A stretch of DNA of 64,000 nucleotides from Pseudomonadota bacterium (lineage in GTDB: Bacteria > Pseudomonadota > Alphaproteobacteria > Rhizobiales > Rhizobiaceae): NCBI GenBank assembly GCA_023457435.1, contig JAEWLS010000010.1, forward strand, positions 62,001-126,000, read 5' to 3'. The notes under the pieces are model-generated. The model made no database searches. It was not told where the DNA came from and saw nothing but the letters and a program-made list of their open reading frames with translations. Of the stretch, positions 56,292 through 64,000 are shown piece after piece (the first letter of the stretch is position 1; every line of letters begins with the position of its first letter). The position numbers were made by a program, and so were the translations under genes.

Positions 56292-56538
56292 CGTCGTGGC
56301 CTCCCAACCTGGTCATACCGGTCGGCTTTATCGTTGGCTCCGCCCGAGCGTCCGCACGCATGGGTGAGCTACCGCAACGTTAATCCCAAAGTCGGAGATC
56401 CGCCAGCGGCACCACGTAACGATTGTTGTGCCGCTTTAACATTTGCTTTCCAGATCGCTAACGCCCCCGCGCCTGCGGCGCGCTTGGCGAATCTTCGAAT
56501 ACCTGCAAGACATGCCGCGATCAGAGGCGGCGGTGCAT

Positions 56539-58146
56539 ATGCGGCTATCCCGACGAATGCTTCTCGGCGCAGCAGTTGCTGCCGGCGCCGTTGCATGGGG
56601 CGGCGTTTCGATCGCCCGGCTCGCGCGCGGCCCTTCCGGCCAGAAGAATCTCGGACGCATCGCCGATGCGGACGGCATCGCGCTGCCGCAACCCGTGTCG
56701 GCGAGCCAGCCGCCGTTCGATCCGAGCCTACCCTGGAAGGCCAAGGGCGGGACCATGAACGACGCCTCAGGCCTGTCGGAGACTCCGGTCTACGGCGTCG
56801 TCGAAGTGACCGAGCGCGGTCATGTCGAGGCCGCGCTCGCTTTTGCGCGCCAGAACAAACTCAAGGTCTCGATGGCTGCGGTGCGCCATTCGATGGGCGG
56901 CCATGCTTTCGACGACAACGCCCTCGTTCTCGACATGACCGGGTTCAACAAGGTCACCCTGGACGAGACGGCCCGGACCGTAACGGTCGAGCCGGGCGCG
57001 ACATGGCACCAGATCCAGAACCTCATCCATCCGCGCTTTGCAGTGAAGGCGATGCAGTCTACCGACATCTTCTCGGTCGGCGGGTCGCTTTCGGTGAATG
57101 CGCACGGGATGGATCACCAGGCCGGCGCCATTGCGGGTTCGGTCCGGTCGCTCGAAGTCATGCTGGCCGACGGGTCGATCGCACGCTGTTCGCATGATGA
57201 GAACGCCGATCTCTTCCGCCATGTGGTCGGCGGCTACGGTCTCTTCGGCGTGGTGGTCTCTGCCACCCTCGAAATAGTCGAGAACGCCATCTACAAGACC
57301 TCGCGCGAGGTCATTCCCGAAGCCGACTTTCCAAGATACTTCGAGGAGAGGATCGCCGGCGACACCGGACTCGGCCTGTTCTACGGGCACCTCTCGACGG
57401 CGCCGGACACGCTGCTCGACGAGATGGTGGTGTACCGATACGACACTGTCGCGGTGCCTGGAGCGGACATACCGGCGCTCGGCGAGCCTGGCATGGTGGG
57501 CGTGAAGCGGCTGCTTCTCAACCTCTCGAAATACGGCGAATGGTTCCGCGACCTGAAATGGTTCGTCGAGAAGACGCTCGAGCCGGAGTTCGAGAGCTGC
57601 ACCGTGCCGCGGACCGCGGCTATGGCCGAGGGCGAGGCATGTCTCGTCTCGCGCAACGACCCGATGCACGACTCGGTCCCATACCTCTTCAACGACATGG
57701 CGGGCGACACCGACATCCTGCACGAGTATTTCTTCCCGCGGGGAGCGTACGGGGCCTTCATCGCGGGTGCGCGCGAAGTGCTGCTGCGCCATCGGACGCG
57801 GCTGCTGAACGCTTCCGTCCGCGTCGTCGATGCCGACGACATCGCGCTGCCCTATGCGACGGAGCCGGCCTTCTCGCTGGTGCTCTACATCAATCAGTCC
57901 ACCGACGAGGCCGGCAACGCCGAGATGCGTGCGCTGACGCGAGACCTGGTCGACCTGACGCTTCAGCATCGCGGGCGATTCTTCCTGCCGTATCAGCTGC
58001 ACTACACCGGCGCACAGCTGATGCAGTCCTACCCCGAGCTTCCCGCCTTCATCGCCGAAAAGCGCCGGCGCGATCCGGACGAGCTGTTCACCTCGACGTT
58101 CTGGCGTGCGGTTTCCGCGCTCGGAGCCAAAGCGGGGCAGGCTTAA
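56539..58146 (+). CDS. FAD-binding oxidoreductase with Tat-like leader
   Basis: The 535-residue protein has a twin-arginine-type leader (RLSRRMLLGAAVAAGAVAWGG), a PCMH-type FAD-binding domain (VTERGHVEAALAFARQNKLKVS, RHSMGGHA, TVTVEPGATWHQIQNLI, FSVGGSLSVNAHGMDHQAG) and a long C-terminal domain. It is probably exported folded, with FAD bound. The substrate, perhaps a sugar or alcohol, is not known. The ATG at 56539 is chosen to begin the leader; an earlier in-frame start would add 32 residues. Confidence 0.85.
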   Translation: MRLSRRMLLGAAVAAGAVAWGGVSIARLARGPSGQKNLGRIADADGIALPQPVSASQPPFDPSLPWKAKGGTMNDASGLSETPVYGVVEVTERGHVEAALAFARQNKLKVSMAAVRHSMGGHAFDDNALVLDMTGFNKVTLDETARTVTVEPGATWHQIQNLIHPRFAVKAMQSTDIFSVGGSLSVNAHGMDHQAGAIAGSVRSLEVMLADGSIARCSHDENADLFRHVVGGYGLFGVVVSATLEIVENAIYKTSREVIPEADFPRYFEERIAGDTGLGLFYGHLSTAPDTLLDEMVVYRYDTVAVPGADIPALGEPGMVGVKRLLLNLSKYGEWFRDLKWFVEKTLEPEFESCTVPRTAAMAEGEACLVSRNDPMHDSVPYLFNDMAGDTDILHEYFFPRGAYGAFIAGAREVLLRHRTRLLNASVRVVDADDIALPYATEPAFSLVLYINQSTDEAGNAEMRALTRDLVDLTLQHRGRFFLPYQLHYTGAQLMQSYPELPAFIAEKRRRDPDELFTSTFWRAVSALGAKAGQA

Positions 58147-58219
58147 AGCAGCGCCGCAGCCGGCTTCATAATCGGAGCCCTGCGTGCTAGCGCGGGCACG
58201 TCCCTTCGCGTGAGCCTTG

Positions 58220-59062
58220 ATGAGCGCTTCCGTCTTCCTCGCCGTGCTTGCTGCTGCTGCCATGCACGCGACGTGGAACGCCATGATCAAGGTGCGGCTC
58301 GACCCGTTCATCTCGATACAGCTGATGAGCGTCGGCATGGGCGTCGCATCCGTGCCGCTGATCCCGTTCGTCGGATTGCCCGAATGGCCCTCGGCCGGAT
58401 GGGCCGTGCTGTCGGCGGTGGTGCTGCATACCGGCTACAAATTCTACCTGACCAAAGCCTACGAAGCCGGCGACCTGGCGCAGGCCTATCCGCTGGCGCG
58501 CGGAACCGCGCCGCTGATCGTGATGGGCGCGGGTATCGCGCTACTCGGCGAGAAGCCGACCACGCTGGTGCTGACCGGAATACTCCTTCTCTCCGCCGGC
58601 ACGTTCCTGATGTCGCTTCGCGGCTCGGTAGGCTCCTTCGCGGGGCGGGCGGTCGGCTTTGCGCTCGTCACCTCCGTCTTCATCGCGGGCTACACGCTGA
58701 TAGACGGCGTCGGCGGCCGATCAGCGCCGAACCCGCTCAACTATGCGGTCTGGCTGTACATCATCGACGCGATCTGGTCGCTGCTATTCACCGTCGCCGT
58801 CCGCGGCCGGGGCTCGCTGCGGCTTATGCTGCCGGAGTGGAAGATCGGCATCGTCGCAGGCATGCTGAGCGCCACGGCCTACGCCATAGCCATATGGGCA
58901 GCGACGAAGGCGCCCGTCGCAATGGTCGCAGCGTTGCGCGAGACCTCGATCCTGTTCGCGATGATCCTGTCCGTGTGGATGGTCGGCGAGAAGGTGACAC
59001 GGTGGCGCGTCGCGGCTGCGCTGTGCATCGTGAGCGGCGTCGTCGCGCTGAGACTGGGCTGA
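58220..59062 (+). CDS. EamA/DMT family transporter
   Basis: The 280-residue protein has about ten helices and the EamA duplicated pattern, with FLAVLAAAAMHATWNAMIKV in the first half and SVFIAGYTLIDGVGG opening the second. EamA proteins export small metabolites. The ATG at 58220 is used; a TTG just before it is possible. The downstream gene starts 49 bases later. Confidence 0.85.
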   Translation: MSASVFLAVLAAAAMHATWNAMIKVRLDPFISIQLMSVGMGVASVPLIPFVGLPEWPSAGWAVLSAVVLHTGYKFYLTKAYEAGDLAQAYPLARGTAPLIVMGAGIALLGEKPTTLVLTGILLLSAGTFLMSLRGSVGSFAGRAVGFALVTSVFIAGYTLIDGVGGRSAPNPLNYAVWLYIIDAIWSLLFTVAVRGRGSLRLMLPEWKIGIVAGMLSATAYAIAIWAATKAPVAMVAALRETSILFAMILSVWMVGEKVTRWRVAAALCIVSGVVALRLG

Positions 59063-59110
59063 GGTCGCAAACAGGCTGCCAAAGCGGGCTCGCCGGCGTA
59101 AGCTTTCACA

Positions 59111-59692
59111 ATGGAAAACACATCGCCGGACCGCGCCGGCATCATGCGCTGGCGCAAGGACGAACGGGCGCGGCTGATCGAGGCGCGGCTCGCGGTGCCG
59201 GCCGCGCGCCGGGCCGAGATGGCCGCGGCAATCGGCGCCGGCCTCGACGCCCTCATCGGTGACCCAGCGGGCCGGCTGCTCAGCTTCTACTGGCCGTTTC
59301 GCGGTGAGCCCGACCTGCGCGGCTGGGCCGCCTCGTTTGTCGCGCGCGGCGGCCGTACGGCACTGCCGGTGGTTGTCGAGAAGGCGGCGCCGCTCGTTTT
59401 TCGCGAATGGAAGCAGGGCGAGCCCCTTGAGAAGGGCGTGTGGAACATCCCCATACCCGCCTCGGGTCCGGCGGTGGTGCCGGATATTGCAATCGCCCCC
59501 CTCGTCGGCTTCGACCGCGAGCGTTATCGCCTGGGTTATGGCGGCGGCTTCTTCGATCGCACTCTGGCCAGCCTGCGGACGAAGCCCATGGTGATCGGGA
59601 TCGGCTACGCGGCAAGCGAGCTGTCCACCATCCACCCGCTACCGCACGACGTCGCAATGGACGCGATCGTCACCGAAAGCGAGCGCTTCTAG
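59111..59692 (+). CDS. 5-formyltetrahydrofolate cyclo-ligase
   Basis: The 193-residue enzyme converts 5-formyl-THF to 5,10-methenyl-THF with ATP. It has MRWRKDERARLIEARLAVP near its start, the PLVGFDRERYRLGYGGGFFDRTL motif (folate and ATP binding), and IGIGYAASELSTIHPLPHDVAMDAIVTE. The C-terminal overlap with the next, convergent gene is 4 bases. Confidence 0.93.
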   Translation: MENTSPDRAGIMRWRKDERARLIEARLAVPAARRAEMAAAIGAGLDALIGDPAGRLLSFYWPFRGEPDLRGWAASFVARGGRTALPVVVEKAAPLVFREWKQGEPLEKGVWNIPIPASGPAVVPDIAIAPLVGFDRERYRLGYGGGFFDRTLASLRTKPMVIGIGYAASELSTIHPLPHDVAMDAIVTESERF

Positions 59693-60804
59693 TAGTCGTA
59701 GACGTGTTCGAGTTCGGCTCCGCCCGCGACAAGCGCCGGAACGATCTCGTGCAGGCGCGAGACCTCCGCGACGAAGCCGATGCGGCGTGTTTGCGGCTTG
59801 GCGGGGAGCGCATAGTCGAACACGGTCTGGACGCCGTCCGGCAGGTTGGTCTCGTCCTCGTAGAGGGCGGTGACGAAGATCAGGCGGTTGCCACCGATCT
59901 CGACGAAGCGCAGGCCCCTGTCGGTCAGGCGCGGGATCATCTCGGTAAACACCTGATAGCGCCTGGTCACGAACACGGTGCCGTCCGCTCCGAGGTCACG
60001 CTCGACCTTTGTGTCTGCTTCGCCGGCGACCGCATCCGCGACAGGACCTGTCGCCCAGACATGGACGTCGAGCAGCGCGGGATCCGATGTCGCGGCAAGC
60101 CCCTGCCTGATCAGCGCCGCGTAGCCCTCTTTGACCGTGTAGGCGAGGCCGAACCCGCCCTTGCGCTCCAGCGACCGTGCTCCGGCGAGACCCGGGGCGT
60201 TGTCGGTCGCGAACAGGGCGGCGCGCTTTTCGGCATAGGGGTACATGTACCAGGGCACCTGGTCGAGGAAGGCGGCGTAGTCGGCAGCGACCGAAGCCTG
60301 GTAATGGTCCTGCCGAGTCTGCTCCCAGCCCGCCAGCGCCTCGCTGAGACGCCCGACCGTGTTCTCGTAGATCGACTGAACGCCATTCTCGATCGACTGG
60401 CTCGTGCCGATGACCGTCAGCATCAGGTGGTTCTCTAAGCTGAACGGGTAGGTCGACGACGCCCGGATCATCTGCGCGTAGTCCTGCCAGAACCGTCCAG
60501 TGTAGGCCCAGTACGGGAAGCCCGATGGAAAGGCGTCGGCGACGTAGTCGGCATAGTCCCGCGACGCGTAGACGATCGCCCATTCGGGATAGGTCAGGAA
60601 CGTGGATTCCTCAGCGCGCCTGTACTGAGGAATCTCGCGCGCCAGCTGTTCCGATATCGCTGCCGAGGGGACGGGCGCCGGGCCCCGCAGCTCGACGCTC
60701 TCCGTCGTCAGAAAGCCATACGCCAGCCCCGCAACCGGTACGAGCACGATCGCGACGACGATCCAGAGGACCGTCTTCAGGAGAAACTTGACCAGGCGCC
60801 ACAT
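59689..60804 (-). CDS. Hypothetical protein with N-terminal membrane helix
   Basis: The 371-residue protein has an N-terminal membrane helix (FLLKTVLWIVVAIVLVPVAGLAYGF), followed by a large soluble domain with many aromatic residues (YPEWAIVYASRDYADYVADAFPSGFPYWAYTGRFWQDY). I recognise no domain. The end ELEHVYDY is acidic. It lies 9 bases behind a small membrane protein gene, with which it is probably cotranscribed. Confidence 0.7.
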   Translation of the reverse strand: MWRLVKFLLKTVLWIVVAIVLVPVAGLAYGFLTTESVELRGPAPVPSAAISEQLAREIPQYRRAEESTFLTYPEWAIVYASRDYADYVADAFPSGFPYWAYTGRFWQDYAQMIRASSTYPFSLENHLMLTVIGTSQSIENGVQSIYENTVGRLSEALAGWEQTRQDHYQASVAADYAAFLDQVPWYMYPYAEKRAALFATDNAPGLAGARSLERKGGFGLAYTVKEGYAALIRQGLAATSDPALLDVHVWATGPVADAVAGEADTKVERDLGADGTVFVTRRYQVFTEMIPRLTDRGLRFVEIGGNRLIFVTALYEDETNLPDGVQTVFDYALPAKPQTRRIGFVAEVSRLHEIVPALVAGGAELEHVYDY

Positions 60805-60813
60805 GCAGCGGGA

Positions 60814-61248
60814 TCAGGCGAGAACCGGGCGGCTTCGCACGCGGTTCGCCAGCCAGAAACCGATGAGCACCGCACCGCCGCCGATGACCAGATGCGGAAG
60901 GTTGGCAAAGAAGCGCGTCGGCAGCTCGACGTCGTCGAAGGAACGGAAGCCGTCGATGAAGATGCCGCCGTCGAGGCAGCCGGAGCCGGTCACCAGACCG
61001 AGCACGCCATCGAAGAAGTACACCGCGCCGAAGAGCCGGAAATAGAACACCGAGGCGTAGTGCGACCAGTAGGCTGCAATCCCGGCCCATACGCCCGAGA
61101 ACGCATGCAGCAAATCGTCGTACCATTGCAGCGAGAACAGGCCGAACAGATAGCCGTTGGCGTCGTTGAACGCCGGCACGTAGCCGATCGCAACGACGGC
61201 GAAAAAGCCCAGGGCGTAAACTACCGCCAGTTTCTGGATTAGTGACAT
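60814..61248 (-). CDS. Small polytopic membrane protein, unknown function
   Basis: A 144-residue protein with four hydrophobic helices; it starts MSLIQKLAVVYALGFFAVVAIGYVP and includes YDDLLHAFSGVWAGIAAYWSHYA and NLPHLVIGGGAVLIGFWLA. The family is unknown to me. I chose the ATG at 61248 with a CGGGG sequence before it; ATGs at 61263 and 61266 are also possible. It is followed by the hypothetical gene at 59689-60804. Confidence 0.65.
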   Translation of the reverse strand: MSLIQKLAVVYALGFFAVVAIGYVPAFNDANGYLFGLFSLQWYDDLLHAFSGVWAGIAAYWSHYASVFYFRLFGAVYFFDGVLGLVTGSGCLDGGIFIDGFRSFDDVELPTRFFANLPHLVIGGGAVLIGFWLANRVRSRPVLA

Positions 61249-61395
61249 GAACAGACCCCGCATCATGTTTCGCTGCGGAACATAGCCCAACAAGTGTAGC
61301 CGCGCACCGGGGCGGGAGCTTTCGCCAACACCCTCTTGCGCCGGAGCACGCCTGCTGCACACTGGTCCGTGCGCAACCGGGGGAGCCGCGCTTTC

Positions 61396-62337
61396 ATGAA
61401 GGTCGGTGTCGTGCTCAATCCGGCAGCGGGCGGCGGGCGAATGCGTCTTGAGTGGCCGTTCTTCGCCGCCGCTCTCGAGAATCGATTCGGCGGCATCGAG
61501 GTACTGCAGACCGGCGGGCCGGGCGAGGCGCCGGCGCTCGCATGCGAGCTTGCCAGGCGTGGCATGGACGTTGTGGTCGCCGCCGGCGGCGACGGCACAG
61601 TGAGCGAGGTGGCCGACGGCCTGCTGCGGCTGCCCGAACCGCGGCCGGCGCTCGCGGTCGCGCCGGTCGGAACCGGGTCCGATTTCGCAAAAGCGATGGG
61701 CATTCCACGCCGTGCGGATGCGTTTGCCGCCGCCGTCGCCGAGCGTCCGTTGCGCCGCATCGACGCCGGCCGGATTACCTACACCGGCGCCGACCGCGAA
61801 GCTGCGACGCGCCATTTCGTGTCGATCGCCAGCCTCGGCGTATCCGGGGAAATCGTGCGCGTCATCAACGACGCATCGGCCAAGAAGCGCGGGCGGATGT
61901 CCGGCAAGGCGCTGTTCTTCCTCTACACGCTGCGCGAACTCATGCGCTATCGCTTCCAGCGCGTGCGGGTGCAGGTCGACGACCAGCCGCCGATCGAGAC
62001 CGACATCGCGCTTGTCGCCATCGCCAACAACCGTTCGTTCGGCGGCGGCATGCTGATCGCGCCCATGGCGAAAATGGACGACGGCATGTTCGAGGTGGTG
62101 ATCGTGACGGGCACGTCGCGGTGGCGCCTGATGCGCGATCTCCGGCTTGTCTACAGCGGGGCGCATGTCGGACTCGATACGTGCATCATGCTGCGGGGCA
62201 GGACGGTGGCGGTTACGCCGGCAGGCGACCCTGCAGTCAACGCAGCAGCGCTCGATGTCGATGGCGAATGGGCCGGGCGAATTCCTGCGACCTACGAGAT
62301 CCTGCCTCTCGCTCTAGACGTCGCGGGCGCGACCTAG
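61396..62337 (+). CDS. Diacylglycerol/lipid kinase family protein
   Basis: The 313-residue protein has the ATP-binding GGDGTVSEVADGL motif and PVGTGSDFAKAMG, which fit the diacylglycerol kinase catalytic domain (YegS/BmrU type). It then has a Tyr/Arg-rich middle and an IAPMAKMDDGMFEVVIV stretch. The lipid substrate is unknown. The start at 61396 follows on from a GGGAGC sequence. Confidence 0.9.
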   Translation: MKVGVVLNPAAGGGRMRLEWPFFAAALENRFGGIEVLQTGGPGEAPALACELARRGMDVVVAAGGDGTVSEVADGLLRLPEPRPALAVAPVGTGSDFAKAMGIPRRADAFAAAVAERPLRRIDAGRITYTGADREAATRHFVSIASLGVSGEIVRVINDASAKKRGRMSGKALFFLYTLRELMRYRFQRVRVQVDDQPPIETDIALVAIANNRSFGGGMLIAPMAKMDDGMFEVVIVTGTSRWRLMRDLRLVYSGAHVGLDTCIMLRGRTVAVTPAGDPAVNAAALDVDGEWAGRIPATYEILPLALDVAGAT

Positions 62338-62849
62338 CCGATTTCAAACGTATAGGAGCAACCGGCGAGCACCTTGCCAGGGTGGGTGTCGACCGTTGAA
62401 ACGTTGATCGCGATCCGGCCGCGCGCGGTCAGCCCGCCGTCCTTTTCCTCGGTTTCCGAGACGACCTTCTCGGCGAGGAACTTCTCACCGGAGGCATGGA
62501 AGACGGAAAGGCCGAGTTCCGCTGCCAGGGCCGCCGCGTCGATCCCGTCGATAACTAGCATCGGGCCGCTCGGTGTGAACGCAACGTTCGATGACCTATG
62601 CCCGAACGCGCTTAGCGGCTGCGAGAGGGCGAACTCACGCAGAAACATGTTGTCGGTCGGCACTTCCGACCATCCGAGCTGCTCCACGGCGCCGGGCTCG
62701 GTCGAAAGCCAGAAGCCGAAGGCGTTGTAGTCGGGGATCGTCGAGCGCCCCTCGCCCAGCGCGGGCAGGTCGAGTGTCGCCGGGTCGAAATCCTGCGCCG
62801 CGGCTGGCAAGGCCCCGGCAAGAAGGATCAGCCCCGCCGCGCAGCGCAT
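62334..62849 (-). CDS. Secreted hypothetical protein
   Basis: A 171-residue protein with a signal peptide (MRCAAGLILLAGALPAAAQ) and a mature domain with LPALGEGRSTIPDYNAFGFWLSTEPGAVEQLGWSEVPTDN. I recognise no family. It lies 5 bases behind argG and is probably cotranscribed with it. Confidence 0.65.
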   Translation of the reverse strand: MRCAAGLILLAGALPAAAQDFDPATLDLPALGEGRSTIPDYNAFGFWLSTEPGAVEQLGWSEVPTDNMFLREFALSQPLSAFGHRSSNVAFTPSGPMLVIDGIDAAALAAELGLSVFHASGEKFLAEKVVSETEEKDGGLTARGRIAINVSTVDTHPGKVLAGCSYTFEIG

Positions 62850-62854
62850 GGCAT

Positions 62855-64000
62855 TCAGCCGTTGCGCTTGCGCGCGGCGAGGGTGCGCAGGCGCAGGCCG
62901 TTGAGGCGGATGAAGCCCTCGGCGTCCTTCTGGTCGTAGGCGCCGCGATCGTCCTCGAACGTGACGAGGTCGTTGCGATAGAGCGATTTCGGCGAGCGCC
63001 GTCCGGCGACGATGACGTTGCCCTTGTAAAGGTTCAGGCGGACTTCGCCCTCGACGTCCTCCTGGCTCTTGTCGATCAGCGCCTGCAGCATCTCGCGCTC
63101 GGGCGAGAACCAGAAGCCGTTGTAGATCAGCTCCGCGTAGCGCGGCATGATGTCGTCCTTCAAATGGGCGGCGCCGCGGTCCAGCGTGATCGACTCGATC
63201 GCGCGATGCGCCATCAGCAGGATCGTGCCGCCGGGCGTCTCGTACACGCCGCGCGACTTCATGCCGACGAAGCGGTTCTCGACCAAGTCGAGGCGGCCGA
63301 TGCCATTGTCGCGGCCAAGGTCGTTGAGCGCTGCCAGCATCGCTGCTGGGGAAAGCCGCTTGCCATTCAGCGAGACAGGATCGCCCTTTTCGAAGCCGAC
63401 GGTGATCTCGGCGACCTTGTCGGGCGCTTCCATGGGAGAAATGGTGCGCTGGTAGACATATTCCGGCGCCTCTTCCCAAGGGTCCTCGAGCACCTTGCCT
63501 TCAGAAGAGGAGTGCAGGAGGTTGGCGTCGACCGAGAAAGGCGCCTCGTTGCGCTTGTCCTTGGCTATCGGGATCTGGTGCTTCTCGGCGAAGTCGATCA
63601 GGTCGGTGCGCGACTTGAAGGCCCAGTCGCGCCACGGCGCGATGACCTTGATGTCGGGGTTCAGCGCATAGGCGGACAGCTCGAAGCGGACCTGGTCGTT
63701 TCCCTTGCCGGTCGCGCCATGCGCTATGGCGTCGGCGCCGGTTTCGGCCGCGATGTCGACGAGATGCTTCGAGATCAGCGGCCGCGCGATCGACGTCCCC
63801 AGCAGATAGAGGCCTTCGTACTCGGCGTTGGCGCGGAACATGGGGAAGACGAAATCGCGCACGAACTCCTCGCGCACGTCTTCGATACGGATGTCACGTA
63901 TGCCGAGCATTTCGGCCTTGCGGCGTGCCGGCTCCAGGTCGCCATCGCCCTGGCCGAGATCGGCGGTGAACGTAACAACCTCGGCGCCGAACTCGGTCTG
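62855..64000 (-). CDS. argG: Argininosuccinate synthase (partial)
   Basis: This is the C-terminal part, about 380 residues, of argininosuccinate synthase, which joins citrulline and aspartate in arginine synthesis. The gene enters from beyond the window. Visible motifs are VVTFTADLGQGDGDLEPARRKA at its upstream end, LISKHLVDIAAETGADAIAHGATGKGNDQVRFE (with the ATP and citrulline sites) and PGGTILLMAHRAIESITLDRG. The stop is at 62855. Confidence 0.95.
   Translation of the reverse strand, partial: QTEFGAEVVTFTADLGQGDGDLEPARRKAEMLGIRDIRIEDVREEFVRDFVFPMFRANAEYEGLYLLGTSIARPLISKHLVDIAAETGADAIAHGATGKGNDQVRFELSAYALNPDIKVIAPWRDWAFKSRTDLIDFAEKHQIPIAKDKRNEAPFSVDANLLHSSSEGKVLEDPWEEAPEYVYQRTISPMEAPDKVAEITVGFEKGDPVSLNGKRLSPAAMLAALNDLGRDNGIGRLDLVENRFVGMKSRGVYETPGGTILLMAHRAIESITLDRGAAHLKDDIMPRYAELIYNGFWFSPEREMLQALIDKSQEDVEGEVRLNLYKGNVIVAGRRSPKSLYRNDLVTFEDDRGAYDQKDAEGFIRLNGLRLRTLAARKRNG

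Noticed and set aside
56292..56538. Non-coding stretch before the FAD oxidoreductase
   Set aside because: It contains possible in-frame starts upstream of the chosen one, but no independent gene, hairpin or repeat that I could support.

Overview
The window looks like a chromosomal segment of an alphaproteobacterium of the order Hyphomicrobiales (Rhizobiales), most likely a Mesorhizobium/Phyllobacteriaceae relative. This is inferred from the high GC content, a BA14K-type protein, a DUF6665 protein, a histidine kinase with the alphaproteobacterial H-box HDLRTILTR, an fbc (petABC) operon, and a GTTC-N7-GTTC SOS box. It reads mostly as core and housekeeping genome. There is no prophage, insertion sequence, CRISPR array, rRNA or tRNA that I can see.

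Layout. 1-4.1 kb: MoxR ATPase and a DUF58 gene (cut by the window edge), divergent from a tightly overlapping DUF1285 - NUDIX CoA pyrophosphatase - CCA-adding enzyme operon. 4.2-9.6 kb: small DUF1059 protein, secreted alpha/beta hydrolase, DUF6665 protein and two tandem ABC exporters; the upstream exporter carries a frameshift. 9.7-13 kb: arylamine N-acetyltransferase, TrmL, a membrane-anchored HExxH protein, HemF. 13.2-16.7 kb: Rieske protein / cytochrome b / cytochrome c1 (complex III), then adenine phosphoribosyltransferase. 16.7-24.2 kb: ChrA, Prs, a lipoprotein, and an operon lgt - NDUFAF7-type methyltransferase - pgeF - M24-fold hydrolase. 24.3-30.9 kb: UbiK-like protein, YbjN, CsaA, an H1-like Lys/Ala-rich protein, a MarR - OmpR - EnvZ-like cluster divergent from a branched-chain aminotransferase, and an MBL-fold hydrolase.

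30.9-36.1 kb is the most unusual part. It holds a BA14K protein, two cold-shock protein genes that share a conserved 5'-leader hairpin, a small secreted Cys/His-repeat protein, and a large secreted caspase-like protein with nine exact 47-residue repeats. 36.2-45.2 kb: Fsr-type MFS, cupin, L25 and Pth, a RibD/DHFR-like reductase, a RHH-PIN toxin-antitoxin locus (toxin frameshifted, triple 15-bp repeats upstream), YchF, CorA, and paired MaoC-like dehydratases. 45.3-51.2 kb: UvrB with long extra tails behind an SOS box, a DUF922 HExxH protein, a second (RelE-like) toxin-antitoxin pair, DUF1428, GNAT. 51.2-64 kb: a second caspase-like paralogue with three 47-residue repeats, an MFS transporter, ClpS, a flavodoxin-fold protein, an FAD oxidoreductase, an EamA transporter, 5-formyl-THF cyclo-ligase, a lipid-kinase-like protein, and argG (cut by the window edge).

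The most interesting candidates are the pair of secreted caspase-like proteins with expandable 47-residue repeats, the shared cold-shock leader hairpin, the RHH-PIN operator array with its broken toxin, and the M24-fold protein whose metal ligands appear to be replaced. All functions are inferred from motifs read by eye; no database search was run.
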